Positions 33,950-43,150 are shown, numbered from the stretch's first letter. The stretch is DNA of 64,000 bases from Amycolatopsis camponoti (GCF_902497555.1 NZ_CABVGP010000003.1:496001-560000); one strand, 5' to 3'. The notes: a model not told the origin generated them from the sequence alone. A program made the numbers and translations.

Positions 33950-34473
33950 GGTCGGTCCTGGCGGTCATCGACCTGCAGAACGTGTTCGCCACCCCGGCGA
34001 GCGAATGGTTCACCCCGCGCTTCGCCGAGGTGCTCCCGCCGATCCACCGCTTGGTGACGGCGTTCGGCAACGACGTCGTGTTCACGCGGTTCATCGCCCC
34101 CGCTCACCCGGAAGGGGCGTGGAAGCAGTACTACGAGCAGTGGCCGTTCGCGTTGCGACCCCCGGATGATCAGCTGTACCAGGTGATCGACGAGTTCCAG
34201 CCGCCGTCCACAGTGGACGCGACGACGTTCGGCAAGTGGACCCCGCGCCTGGCGACCCGCGTCGGCGGTGCCCGGCTGGTGCTGGCGGGCGTCTCGACGG
34301 ACTGCTGCGTGCTGTCGACGGCGCTGGCAGCGGCGGACGCGGGCGTGTCGGTGACGGTGGTGTCCGACGCGTGCGCGGGAGTGGACGACGAGAGCCACGC
34401 GAAGGCACTGGACCTCATGCGGCTGTACGGGCCGCTGGTCAAGGTGGCCACGACCGACGAGGTGCTCGGCTAG
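33946..34473 (+). CDS. Isochorismatase family cysteine hydrolase
   Basis: 175 residues from a GTG at 33946 inside the permease stop. The catalytic triad of the family is visible: Asp in LAVIDLQNVF (about residue 9), Lys in TFGKWTPRL (about 94) and Cys in LVLAGVSTDCCVLSTALAA (about 120), together with a trans-peptide-type STDCCV turn. Members hydrolyse isochorismate, nicotinamide or carbamoyl/oxamate bonds. As the last gene of the ARH-permease operon it most likely hydrolyses a nicotinamide-, ureido- or hydantoin-like product. Assignment within the family is uncertain. Confidence 0.85.
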   Translation: MRSVLAVIDLQNVFATPASEWFTPRFAEVLPPIHRLVTAFGNDVVFTRFIAPAHPEGAWKQYYEQWPFALRPPDDQLYQVIDEFQPPSTVDATTFGKWTPRLATRVGGARLVLAGVSTDCCVLSTALAAADAGVSVTVVSDACAGVDDESHAKALDLMRLYGPLVKVATTDEVLG

Positions 34474-34482
34474 GCTCGCCTC

Positions 34483-37400
34483 GTGAGCCTCGAAGCCTCG
34501 GCCATCGCGCTGACGACCGCGGTCGTGAAGGCCGCCGCGAAGCTCTGGCTCGGCGACCGCCCGATCGCCGCCGACGCCACGGCCAAGGCGTTCGACCTGC
34601 TGGAGAAGCAGGTCACCGGCCTCAACGACCGTCGCAAGCTCCACCTGCTGTTCACGAACCTCGAGTCCCGCGTCGCCGACCGGCTGCTGCCTTTCATCGA
34701 CGTCGAGTTCCGCGCGCTGCCGGAAAACGAGCGGGCCGCGGCGGTGGACGCGGTGCACGACACGTTCGACCGGGCCGCGCTGACCGACGAAGACCTCTTC
34801 GACGCCGACCTCGACGCCGGCTACCTGTACCGCTACCTGCTGCGCACCGTGCCCGGCGCCGCGACGCTCCTTTCGGCCGACGCGACCGAGCTGTACCAGC
34901 GGGTGCTGCGGGAGTGCTGCGCGTACCTGGTGCAGGTGACGAGCACCCTGCCCCGCTTCCAGCCGGGCGCGCTGGTCGAGGTGCTCCGGCGGGAGACGGA
35001 GATCCTGGAGACGGTCCGCAACGTCCTGACGGCGCTGCCGGAACGTCGCCACCCGGACGACTTCGCGGCGGACTTCCGGCGCCAGGTCGTGACGGCGCTG
35101 GACCGGATGGCGTTGTTCGGCGCGGGTCTCACCGACGCGACCCGGTTGTACCCGCTGTCGGTCGCGTACCTGAGCCTGAGCGTCAGCGCCGAGGACGACG
35201 GTCCGCCCGCCGACCGGATCGAGCACGTGCTGCCTCGCACCCGGCGGATCCTGTTGCGCGGCGAGGCGGGCTCCGGCAAGACGACGATGCTGCAGTGGCT
35301 GGCCGTCCAGTGCGCGAGCCGGCAGCTGCAGGGTGTCGACGGCTGGGCCGGCCTGGAACCGTTCCTGGTGCGGCTGCGGCGGTTCAGCCAGTCACCGCTG
35401 CCCACGCCGGAACGCTTCCTCGACGAGGTCGGCAGGCATATCGCGGACGAGATGCCGCCGGGGTGGGTGCACAAGCGGCTGCGCAAGGGATGGGCCGTCG
35501 TCCTCGTCGACGGAATCGACGAGCTGCCGGACGAGCGCCGCCGTGAGGTGCGCGGCTGGCTCCGCGAACTCGTCGGCGCGTTCCCGCGCGCCCGGTTCGT
35601 CGTGACCACCCGCCCGGCCGCGGTGGCCCCGGACTGGCTGCGTGGCGAGGGGTTCACCGAGGTCCGCCTCCAGCCGATGACGCCCCGCGACGTCCGCACG
35701 TTCGTCAAGCGCTGGCACGCGGCGATGCCGGCCCTCACGGACCGCGGCGACGCCCTGATCGCGGCCATCGGCGCCCGCAGCGCGGTGCGGCGCCTGGCCG
35801 AGAACCCGCTGATGTGCGCGTTGCTCTGCGCCCTGCACCAGGAGGGCAACGGGCGCCTGCCGGACAACCGCATGGAGCTGTACGACGTCGCGTTGCGCAT
35901 GCTGCTCGACAGCCGCGACATCGAGCGCCGGATCGAAGCCACCGTGCGGCTTTCGCTGACCGAAAAGCTCGTGCTGCTCCGGAGTCTGGCGTATTGGCTG
36001 GTCCGCAACGGCCACACGGACGTCCCGATACCGGACGCCGAGGCCCGCGTCGCAGCGAAGCTGCGCTCGATGGGCCAGATCGACGTCACGCCGCACACGG
36101 TGTTCCGCCACCTGGTGGACCGCGGCGGCGTGCTGCGCGAACCGGTCCCGGGCCGGATCGACTTCGTGCACCGGACGTTCCAGGAGTACCTGGCCGCCCA
36201 GGCTGCGGTCGAAGAGGACGACATCGGCGTCCTGACGGCGAACGCCCACCTGGACGAGTGGCGCGAAGTGGTGGTCCTGGCCGCGGGGCACGCGCACCCG
36301 GCCCAGCGGGAACGGTTGCTGGACGGGATTCTCCAGTGGGACGCGGATGAGCAGGAGCGGCTGAGGCTCGACCTGGTGGCGTTGGCGTGCCTGGAGACGT
36401 CACCGGTGTTGAGCGAACGGTTGCGGAACGAGATCGAGGACCGGGCGAGCACCTTGATCCCGCCCACCACCTTCGCCGAAGCCGATACCTTGGCGGCCGT
36501 CGGGGAGTTCGTGCTGGACCTCCTCGCCGACTGCGAGCCCGAGACGCCCACCTCCACCGCGGCGACCGTCCACGCGATCGCGTCGATCGGCGGCCCGGGC
36601 GCATTGGAGCTGCTGACTCGCTACCGCCGGGCCGAGGAGAAGGTTGTGGTGGACGCGCTGGTCAAAGCCCGGAAGAGATTCGATCCGGCCGAGTTCGCCG
36701 AACGCGTGCTGGCCGGCTTGCCGATCCAGCGCCTGTCGATCGACGATCCGGCGGACCTGGCCGGCCTCGAGCACCTGAGCCACCTCGAACACCTCCGCTG
36801 CTGGTTCGTTGAAGCTCACAGCGACCTCGGCTTCGTCCGGGATCTCCCCCGGCTGAAAAGCGTCGACGTCACCGACCCGGGCGAGTTCGACCTACGGCCG
36901 CTCGTCGGCACCTCGCTGGAACGCCTCACCTTGACGGGCAGCATGTCCACCGCGTCGACGGACCTCGGACCACTCGCCGGGATCCCCGCCCTGCGCACGA
37001 TCGAGGTCGTGCTGAAGACGCACGGGTGGTCACGGCTGGCCGAACTGCCGAACCTGAAGAGGCTCAAGCTGAGCTACCTCGATCTCGACCAGCTGGCTGA
37101 GCTAGCCCCCTTGCGTCTGGTGCCCGAGCTGACCTTGAACCAGGTCTTCGGCATCGAAGACCTCAGCCGTCTGTCCTTTTTGAACAATCCGCGCAGGCTT
37201 CGCTTCGAAAACTGCCCACGTCTGCGGGACGTGCACGTCCTCGCCGACTGGTCCCGCGGCCTGACCGAGCTCACTTTCGTCAACTGCCCCGAGGTCGACC
37301 TCACCGTGCTTCCGTCGCTGACCTCATTGCGGTTACTGGGTTTGCTGGGAGTTGGCGAGATCGACCTGACTCCCCTGGCCGGCCGGACCGACCTCATCGT

Positions 37401-37485
37401 GATCGTCAACTTCGAGGCCCACCTCGTCGGCGAGGAGCTGCTGGGGCCCGGGTGCGAAGTCAAGCGGCTCGGGCGCGGCAAGTAG
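34483..37485 (+). CDS. NACHT domain ATPase with N-terminal helical domain and C-terminal leucine-rich repeats (bacterial NLR-like)
   Basis: 1000 residues from the GTG at 34483, 9 bases after the isochorismatase stop. Residues 1-about 230 are helical without a known catalytic signature. The NACHT P-loop NTPase follows: Walker A GEAGSGKTT (260-268), Walker B VVLVDGIDEL (339-348), sensor-like RFVVTTRP, NPLMCALLC, then the winged-helix region ending FVHRTFQEYLAAQ (561-573). After a helical stretch (about 580-730) come degenerate leucine-rich repeats to the end. Bacterial NACHT proteins (bNACHT) act in antiphage defence; here no separate effector is seen, so the N-terminus or repeats may do that job. 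Codon 951 is TTA. The tail uses more A/T-rich codons than neighbours. Confidence 0.85.
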   Translation: MSLEASAIALTTAVVKAAAKLWLGDRPIAADATAKAFDLLEKQVTGLNDRRKLHLLFTNLESRVADRLLPFIDVEFRALPENERAAAVDAVHDTFDRAALTDEDLFDADLDAGYLYRYLLRTVPGAATLLSADATELYQRVLRECCAYLVQVTSTLPRFQPGALVEVLRRETEILETVRNVLTALPERRHPDDFAADFRRQVVTALDRMALFGAGLTDATRLYPLSVAYLSLSVSAEDDGPPADRIEHVLPRTRRILLRGEAGSGKTTMLQWLAVQCASRQLQGVDGWAGLEPFLVRLRRFSQSPLPTPERFLDEVGRHIADEMPPGWVHKRLRKGWAVVLVDGIDELPDERRREVRGWLRELVGAFPRARFVVTTRPAAVAPDWLRGEGFTEVRLQPMTPRDVRTFVKRWHAAMPALTDRGDALIAAIGARSAVRRLAENPLMCALLCALHQEGNGRLPDNRMELYDVALRMLLDSRDIERRIEATVRLSLTEKLVLLRSLAYWLVRNGHTDVPIPDAEARVAAKLRSMGQIDVTPHTVFRHLVDRGGVLREPVPGRIDFVHRTFQEYLAAQAAVEEDDIGVLTANAHLDEWREVVVLAAGHAHPAQRERLLDGILQWDADEQERLRLDLVALACLETSPVLSERLRNEIEDRASTLIPPTTFAEADTLAAVGEFVLDLLADCEPETPTSTAATVHAIASIGGPGALELLTRYRRAEEKVVVDALVKARKRFDPAEFAERVLAGLPIQRLSIDDPADLAGLEHLSHLEHLRCWFVEAHSDLGFVRDLPRLKSVDVTDPGEFDLRPLVGTSLERLTLTGSMSTASTDLGPLAGIPALRTIEVVLKTHGWSRLAELPNLKRLKLSYLDLDQLAELAPLRLVPELTLNQVFGIEDLSRLSFLNNPRRLRFENCPRLRDVHVLADWSRGLTELTFVNCPEVDLTVLPSLTSLRLLGLLGVGEIDLTPLAGRTDLIVIVNFEAHLVGEELLGPGCEVKRLGRGK

Positions 37486-37494
37486 ATTCGGGCC

Positions 37495-38328
37495 GTGATC
37501 GACCACATCAGCATCCCCACGGAAGCCGGTTCCTTCGACGCCATCGCCGCCGGGCCCGAAGACGGGCGGCCCGTGCTGCTGCTGCACGGCTTTCCCGAAG
37601 CCGCCGTCGAGTGGGAGCACCAGGTTGCCACCCTCGGGGTGCTCGGGTACCGGGCCGTCGCGCCGGATCAGCGGGGCTACTCGCCCGGGGTGCGGCCCGA
37701 GCCGGCCGGCGACTACTCGATCGATCACCTCGTCGGGGACGTCGTCGCCATCGCCGACCGGCTCGGCTGGCCGAAGTTCGACCTCGTCGGCCACGACTGG
37801 GGTGGGGCCGTCGCCTGGTGGACCGCCGACGCGCACCCCGAACGCCTGCGCAGCCTCGCCGTCGTCTCCACGCCGCACCCCGCCGCGCTCGCCGAGGCCA
37901 TGAAGACCGACGAAGACCAGCACCTGCGGTCGCGCTACATGACCGAGTGGCGGCAGACCCGCGTCACCGAGCGCAAGATGCTGGAGAACGACGCCCGTGC
38001 GCTGCGGGACATGTTCGAGCGACGCGTGTCACCGAGCAAGATCGACGAGTACGTGCGGCGGCTGTCCGAGCCGGGGGCGCTCGCCGCGGCCCTCAACTGG
38101 TACCGCGGCGGCCGGCCCGGCGGGAAGATCGGCAAGATCTCCGTGCCGACGCTGTACATCTGGAGCACCGAGGACGTTTCGTTCGGCTCGACCGCCGCGC
38201 TCGACACCGCGAACCGGGTCACCGGGCCCTTCCGGTTCGAAATGGTCGAAGACGTCACGCACTGGGTGCCGGAAGAGGCGCCGGAGGTCGTCACCTCGCT
38301 CATCGTCGAGCACCTCGACGCGTGGTGA
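37495..38328 (+). CDS. Alpha/beta hydrolase, epoxide-hydrolase/haloalkane-dehalogenase type
   Basis: 277 residues from a GTG at 37495. HGFPEAAVEWEHQV (oxyanion HGFP), the nucleophile elbow DLVGHDWGGAVAWW (Asp at about 102) and the base in FEMVEDVTHWVPEEAPEVV (His at about 260) are all present; a nucleophilic Asp in GHDWGG rather than Ser indicates epoxide hydrolase or dehalogenase chemistry. The lid region (about 135-200) is full length. It starts 9 bases after the NACHT stop; functional linkage to that gene is not expected. Confidence 0.85.
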   Translation: MIDHISIPTEAGSFDAIAAGPEDGRPVLLLHGFPEAAVEWEHQVATLGVLGYRAVAPDQRGYSPGVRPEPAGDYSIDHLVGDVVAIADRLGWPKFDLVGHDWGGAVAWWTADAHPERLRSLAVVSTPHPAALAEAMKTDEDQHLRSRYMTEWRQTRVTERKMLENDARALRDMFERRVSPSKIDEYVRRLSEPGALAAALNWYRGGRPGGKIGKISVPTLYIWSTEDVSFGSTAALDTANRVTGPFRFEMVEDVTHWVPEEAPEVVTSLIVEHLDAW

Positions 38329-38414
38329 CGGCCCGTCACCCGGCCGGGCGGAGCGCCCGTAACCCACCCGGCTCGCGGTACGAGGCCCTCCCGCCCGTCG
38401 TGTTCACTGGGCCT

Positions 38415-38978
38415 GTGGACACCGCGACCGAACCCGAGACCGAGCAGGTCGTCTTCGTCACCGAGGACGGCGTGCCCACCGGCGAGACCGGCCCGAAGCT
38501 GGCGAGTCACCACGAGCACACCCGGTTGCACCTCGCCTTTTCCTGCTACGTCCTGCGACGCGGCGACAACGCGCTGCTGATCACCCAGCGCGCCCTGCAC
38601 AAGAAGGTCTGGCCGGGGGTCTGGACGAACAGCGTCTGCGGGCACCCCGCCCCCGGCGAGTCCCTCGAGGACGCCGTCCGCCGGCGCGCGGCCTACGAGA
38701 TCGGGCTGCCGTCGCTGTCCGGGCTGCGCTGCGTGCTGCCGAGCTACCGCTACCGGACGCCGCCGTTCCAGGGGATCGTCGAGAACGAGTTCTGCCCGGT
38801 CTTCGCCGCCTGGGCCGACGCCGAGCCCGAGCCGAACCCGGCCGAGGTCGGCGACTGGCGATGGGTCGCCTGGACCGACTACCAGGAGCTACTGAACGAC
38901 GAGACGGCTAATGTGAGTTACTGGGCCAAAGACCAGTTCTCCCAGCTCAAGGGCATCGAGCCGTTCTCCGGACTCTGA
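38415..38978 (+). CDS. idi: Isopentenyl-diphosphate delta-isomerase (type I)
   Basis: 187 residues from a GTG at 38415 (a GTG at 38400 is also possible). Nudix-fold type I IDI: catalytic Cys in TNSVCGHPAPGESLEDAVRRRAAYEIG (the TNTCCSHP-like loop with the Nudix helix) and the second active-site Glu in GIVENEFCPVF. The protein needs Mg and Zn and interconverts IPP and DMAPP for polyprenyl and carotenoid synthesis. Standing alone, unlinked to other mevalonate or MEP genes, as in many actinomycetes. Confidence 0.92.
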   Translation: MDTATEPETEQVVFVTEDGVPTGETGPKLASHHEHTRLHLAFSCYVLRRGDNALLITQRALHKKVWPGVWTNSVCGHPAPGESLEDAVRRRAAYEIGLPSLSGLRCVLPSYRYRTPPFQGIVENEFCPVFAAWADAEPEPNPAEVGDWRWVAWTDYQELLNDETANVSYWAKDQFSQLKGIEPFSGL

Positions 38979-39098
38979 CGCCAAAACTCCGGAGCGTCAC
39001 TGTCGTAGTCCCGTTTGAGCGAAATTCACCTTCGTCCGCACCCGCGCCTCAAGCACGGCCTCCACGACGACGACAACCAATGCGTGGTGGAGGTGGGC

Positions 39099-39788
39099 AT
39101 GGTCGCCGGGGACGAAGGCGTGCTGCGCCGGAGCCCGCAGCCGCCGGACCTGCTGCGCCTCCACGAGGCCGTCGCCACCCTCTTCGCGACCCAGGGCGAC
39201 TGGCGGCGTGCCTACCAGCACCTTCGCTCCGCGCTGGACATCGCGCGCGACGGCAGCCTGCGCGACGTGCTGACGTCGAGCTACAACCGGCGCTACCTCG
39301 ACGAGCGCTTGTACGGACCGTTCGCCGATCGGCGGCCCGCCCGGCCGCGGCCGGCGTTGGGCATCGCGCTCGTCGATCTCGACCGCTTCAAGCGCGTGAA
39401 CGACACGTACGGTCACCTCGTCGGCGACCGCGTCCTCCGGCGGGTGGCCGACTTGCTCCAGGAGGGGTTGCCGCCGGACGGCTTCTGCGCCCGCTACGGC
39501 GGCGAGGAGTTCGTACTGTGGCTGCCCGGCGTCGACGCGGGGGACGCGGTCCGCATCGTCGACGCCGCCCGGGTGCGCGTCGCCCGTCACCCCTGGTCAG
39601 AACTCCAGCCGGGGCTGCACGTGACCATCAGCGCCGGGCTCGCCCACGAGGGCCCCGACGCCCCGACGCCGCCCGAGCGCCAGCTGCGCAGTGCCGACGA
39701 CCTGCTTTACGCGGCGAAACGCGCCGGGCGGAACAAAGTCGCCTATCACGACGCGCAAAGCACGCAGTTAATAACCCACTCTGAGTAA
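39099..39788 (+). CDS. Diguanylate cyclase (GGDEF), possibly BldA-dependent
   Basis: 229 residues from the ATG at 39099 (GGTGGAGG upstream). Residues 10-56 form helices of a short TPR-like sensor (RLHEAVATLFATQGDWRRAYQHLRSALDIA), then a GGDEF domain from about 56 with the active site RYGGEEF (132-138) and the substrate helix DLDRFKRVNDTYGHLVGD (92-110). The inhibitory RxxD I-site before GGEEF is absent. It makes c-di-GMP, the signal that RsiG (58068-58631) uses. Codon 224 (39768) is TTA, followed by an ATA: candidate bldA dependence. No membrane segment. Confidence 0.87.
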   Translation: MVAGDEGVLRRSPQPPDLLRLHEAVATLFATQGDWRRAYQHLRSALDIARDGSLRDVLTSSYNRRYLDERLYGPFADRRPARPRPALGIALVDLDRFKRVNDTYGHLVGDRVLRRVADLLQEGLPPDGFCARYGGEEFVLWLPGVDAGDAVRIVDAARVRVARHPWSELQPGLHVTISAGLAHEGPDAPTPPERQLRSADDLLYAAKRAGRNKVAYHDAQSTQLITHSE

Positions 39789-40007
39789 CGTAAACGCCGC
39801 ATTACCCCGGAAAGCTGCGGGCACCCTTCACCCGTTTGTCGACGGCCAGCGGCCGTTCGTCGACTCAAGGTGAAGAAAATTCCGGGAGGGTGTCGTCACG
39901 AACGGGGGGTATCCGTACGATAACGAAAACCTCCCGGAGAACGATCACCTCTCGCGGGGGAAGACGGCCAAGTACCACCCGCCTTCGATCGCGCGAAAGG
40001 AGACCGA

Positions 40008-42356
40008 GTGCCGGACGAGCACGACAGCCCGGGAACCGGTCGCCGTTCGGACGGTCCCGCGCGGCCCCGGACCGGCAGACGCCGGTCGATGGAGGACCAG
40101 GGCGGGATCAGCGTCTCGGACGTCGTCGCCAAGTCCACCGGCGTTCGCCCGGTCCCGCCGCGCGAGGACCGTCCCGACCAGCCCGGACACCGGGCGCGAC
40201 CCGCCGAACCCCCGGCTCCGGCACGGGGCACTCAGCCGCGCTCGCGGGCACCGCAGCCGCCCGCCGAGAACCCAGTACCCACGGACGCCACTCGTCAACC
40301 GCGCCCGCCGCGGCCGCGGCAGCCACGCCGCACGACGGCCGCCGCCCCGCTGCCCGAGGCCCCGCTCCAGCGCCGCCCGCCGGCCGTGAACCCGGGCGCG
40401 CAGCAGACGTCGGCCGCGGCACAGCCGCCCCGGCGCCTCCGCCGTCCCGCGGCCGGTCCTGACGGCGCCGCGCCCCAGCGCCCCGCCGACGAGGCACCCC
40501 GCCGCCCCGACAGCGCCGCTCGTCAGCGCCCGGCGGCCGAGGGCGTCGCACCCCGCCCGGACAGCCCCCGTCAGCGCGCGGCCACCGCTCCCGACGCCGC
40601 CCCTCGCCCGGACAGCGCCCGGCAGCGCGCCGCCGGAGTCCCGGCCGACGGCGGTGCCGCACCCCGTCCCGCCCGCCAGCGCCCTCCGGCCGACGGACCC
40701 GCGCCCCAGCGTCCCGCCGCCGAGGCACCCCGCCGCGCCGCGGCCACCCCCGACGGGGCCGCACCCCGCCGGCCGGCCGACGCCGTCGCACCCGAAGCAC
40801 CCGCGCGCAGGCGGCCGACGCCGGACTCGCCGGCGCCCCAGCGCCCGGACGCGGAGGCACCCGAAGCGGCCGCGTCGAGCCGGTCCGCCGGCGACGCCCC
40901 GAAGCGCCGTCCGGGCGCGGTGCCCCCGCGCGCCGAGCTGGACCCGCTGACCATGACCGACGAGATGGAAGCGATCGACGAGGCGACGCAGTACCGCCGC
41001 AAGATCGACCACACCCTCGCCCGGTTCTCGGCCGCGCACGACGAGATGAACGCCGAGGAGGCGAAGCGGCGCGAACGCCGTGAGCGGCTCTCGCCCGCTT
41101 CGCTCATCGAGAGCACGCGAACGGCGCTTCAGCGCGTCGTCACCCCGGTGCCGTCGCCCGAAGAAGATGCCGAGCAGGCCGAGCAGACCCGGCTGCAGGA
41201 GAAGAAGGCCCGGAAGATCGAGCGCTCGGTCCGGTTCGGCCGGATCGCCGCGGCCGTCGTCGCCGGGCTCGTGTTCCTCGGCATCGGGGGCGCGTGGGGC
41301 GCCCAGACCTACTTCGACGCCAAGTTCACCCAGGTCTCCGCGCTCGACGAGAACTCGTCCGACATCCAGGACGCCGACGCGCAGGCCAACGACGAGAACT
41401 TCCTCATGGTGGGCTCGGACAGCCGCGACGGTGCGACCGCCGAGGAAGGCGTCGGCACCGCGGACAGCACTCCGGGCGCCCGGAGCGACACCGTGATGGT
41501 GGCGCACGTCCCGGCCGACCGGAAGCGGGTCGTCGTCACGTCGTTCCCGCGCGACCTCGAGATCAACCGGCCGGACTGCCAGAAGTGGGACCCGGCGCAG
41601 AACAAGACTACCGACGAGGTCTTCCCCGGCCAGAAGATCGCGAAGCTCAACACCGCCTACGCGGTCGGCGGCCCGGCGTGCGTCACCAAGGTGATCCAGC
41701 AGATCACCGGCCTGCGGATCAACCACTTCGTCGGCATCGACTTCAACGGCTTCAAGGAGATGGTCGACGCCGTGCACGGCGTCACCGTGCACAACGAGAA
41801 GCCGATCGACGACGGCATCCTCGGCAAGGTGCTGCTGGAGACCGGGGACGTCACGATCTCCGGTGACCAGGCGCTGAACTTCGTGCGCGCCCGGCACGTC
41901 AAGGGCGACCCGACCTCGGACTACGGCCGGATCAAGCGGCAGCAGGAGTTCATCGGCGCGCTGCTCAAGAAGGTCATGTCGTCGGACGTCGTGCTCGACC
42001 CCGGCAAGCTCAGCGACTTCATCACGGCCTTCGCGAAGGCGACCTTCGGCGACAACCTCGGCGTCAAGCAGATGATGACGCTGGCGCAGTCGATGAAGGG
42101 CATGGACCAGTCGAAGATCTCGTTCCTGACCGTGCCGACGACCGGTGAGGCCAACAGCCGCGGCAACGAGGTTCTCGTCCGCAGCAAGACGAAGGCCCTC
42201 TTCGACGCGCTGCGCAACAACACCCAGCTGCCGGACCCCAACGCGCCCGTCCCGCCGAGCGAGCAGGCCCCGCCGACCAGTACGTCGAAGTCGTCGTCCA
42301 AGACCACATCCAAGTCGACGACGAGCACGAGCAAGAAGACGAGCACCACGGGCTGA
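40008..42356 (+). CDS. LCP (LytR-CpsA-Psr) family cell-wall ligase with long disordered N-terminus
   Basis: 782 residues from the GTG at 40008 (GAAAGGAGA upstream). Residues 1 to about 310 are an Arg/Pro/Ala-rich cytoplasmic tail with repeated APRRP/APQRPA-like units, then a helical charged segment (about 320-405), one membrane helix (about 412-432) and the extracellular LCP domain: NFLMVGSDSRDG, SDTVMVAHV, SFPRDLEI (the catalytic Arg and Asp), FVGIDFNGFKEMVDAV, VRARHVKGDPTSDYGRIKRQQEF. It transfers glycopolymers such as arabinogalactan or teichoic acid to peptidoglycan. A Ser/Thr/Lys-rich C-terminal tail follows (about 745-782). Confidence 0.9.
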   Translation: MPDEHDSPGTGRRSDGPARPRTGRRRSMEDQGGISVSDVVAKSTGVRPVPPREDRPDQPGHRARPAEPPAPARGTQPRSRAPQPPAENPVPTDATRQPRPPRPRQPRRTTAAAPLPEAPLQRRPPAVNPGAQQTSAAAQPPRRLRRPAAGPDGAAPQRPADEAPRRPDSAARQRPAAEGVAPRPDSPRQRAATAPDAAPRPDSARQRAAGVPADGGAAPRPARQRPPADGPAPQRPAAEAPRRAAATPDGAAPRRPADAVAPEAPARRRPTPDSPAPQRPDAEAPEAAASSRSAGDAPKRRPGAVPPRAELDPLTMTDEMEAIDEATQYRRKIDHTLARFSAAHDEMNAEEAKRRERRERLSPASLIESTRTALQRVVTPVPSPEEDAEQAEQTRLQEKKARKIERSVRFGRIAAAVVAGLVFLGIGGAWGAQTYFDAKFTQVSALDENSSDIQDADAQANDENFLMVGSDSRDGATAEEGVGTADSTPGARSDTVMVAHVPADRKRVVVTSFPRDLEINRPDCQKWDPAQNKTTDEVFPGQKIAKLNTAYAVGGPACVTKVIQQITGLRINHFVGIDFNGFKEMVDAVHGVTVHNEKPIDDGILGKVLLETGDVTISGDQALNFVRARHVKGDPTSDYGRIKRQQEFIGALLKKVMSSDVVLDPGKLSDFITAFAKATFGDNLGVKQMMTLAQSMKGMDQSKISFLTVPTTGEANSRGNEVLVRSKTKALFDALRNNTQLPDPNAPVPPSEQAPPTSTSKSSSKTTSKSTTSTSKKTSTTG

Positions 42357-42378
42357 TCCGCGAGGATTGTTAGTCCGG

Positions 42379-42400
42379 GTTCACGTGCGGTTCACCCGGC
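42379..42400 (+). promoter_or_regulatory. PHO box upstream of phoU
   Basis: GTTCACGTGCG followed directly by GTTCACCCGGC: two 11-base direct repeats with GTTCAC in both, the PhoP-binding pattern of actinomycetes. It lies 40-61 bases before the phoU ATG, with TAGGGT (42428-42433) as a plausible -10, so PhoP would activate from the -35 side. Confidence 0.75.
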
Positions 42401-42439
42401 GATGAGGTGTTTGGCCACGGTTGGCCGTAGGGTTGGGCC

Positions 42440-43105
42440 ATGCGTGAGGCTTACCATGTCGAACTCGAACAGCTTGCCGTCAATCTGGCCGGGATGTCGG
42501 TCCAGGTCGCCGACGCCATGGAGCGTGCCACGCGCGCCCTGCTGGAGGTCGACCTCGGTCTCGCCGAGCAGGTCATCAGCGACGACGTGAAGGTCGACGA
42601 CGCCCGGGCCCAGTGCGAGGAGCAGGCGTACGCCCTGCTCGCCCTGCAGGCGCCCGTGGCGACCGATCTGCGCACCGTGCTGGCGGCGATCCACGCCGCG
42701 GAAAGCCTGGAGCGGATGGGCGATCTGGCGCTGCACGTGGCGAAGGCCGCCCGGCGCCGCCACCCCGACCCGGTGCTGCCGGAGGCCGTGCGGCCGTACT
42801 TCGCCGAGATGGGCGAGGTCGCGGTGAAGCTGGCCCGGTCGACCGAGCAGGTCATCAAGACGAAGGACGTCGAAGCGGCGAAGACGCTCGAGTCCGACGA
42901 CGACCAGGTGGACGACATCCACCGCCACCTGTTCACGGTCCTGATGGACCGCGAGTGGCCGCACGGTGTGGCCGCGGCGGTCGACGTGACGCTGCTGGGC
43001 CGCTTCTACGAGCGCTACGCCGACCACGCGGTGTCGGTGGCGAAGCGGATGATCTTCGTGGTGACCGGCAAGATGCCGGGCTACGGCTCCGACGACGACA
43101 TCTGA
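42440..43105 (+). CDS. phoU: Phosphate signalling protein PhoU
   Basis: 221 residues, complete PhoU with two three-helix bundles (residues 1-105 and 110-215), each with the metal-site E/DxxxD helices; examples are [31 protein letters not shown] and [18 protein letters not shown], plus the [15 protein letters not shown] signature. It couples the Pst transporter to the PhoR kinase and restrains phosphate uptake. Its promoter has a PHO box, and a strong terminator follows at 43121, so it is a single-gene unit. The pst operon lies nearby in the opposite orientation. Confidence 0.95.
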   Translation: MREAYHVELEQLAVNLAGMSVQVADAMERATRALLEVDLGLAEQVISDDVKVDDARAQCEEQAYALLALQAPVATDLRTVLAAIHAAESLERMGDLALHVAKAARRRHPDPVLPEAVRPYFAEMGEVAVKLARSTEQVIKTKDVEAAKTLESDDDQVDDIHRHLFTVLMDREWPHGVAAAVDVTLLGRFYERYADHAVSVAKRMIFVVTGKMPGYGSDDDI

Positions 43106-43120
43106 GCAATCCTCGAAAGG

Positions 43121-43150
43121 GCCCCTGACCACCTGGTCAGGGGCTTTTTT
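43121..43150 (+). terminator. Rho-independent terminator of phoU
   Basis: GCCCCTGACCA pairs with TGGTCAGGGGC over 11 bp (10 once the CC loop opens) and is followed by six T's (43145-43150). It begins 15 bases after the phoU stop. A classical hairpin plus T-tract, unusual in this GC-rich genome. Confidence 0.92.

Noticed and set aside
37495..38328. Alpha/beta hydrolase as effector of the NACHT gene
   Set aside because: The hydrolase is a typical epoxide-hydrolase-like enzyme with its own start; proximity alone (9 bases) does not show a toxin/effector function.
39873..39900. SigB-type promoter (GGGTAT) before the LCP gene
   Set aside because: The -35 partner with correct spacing could not be found, so the hexamer alone is not enough.
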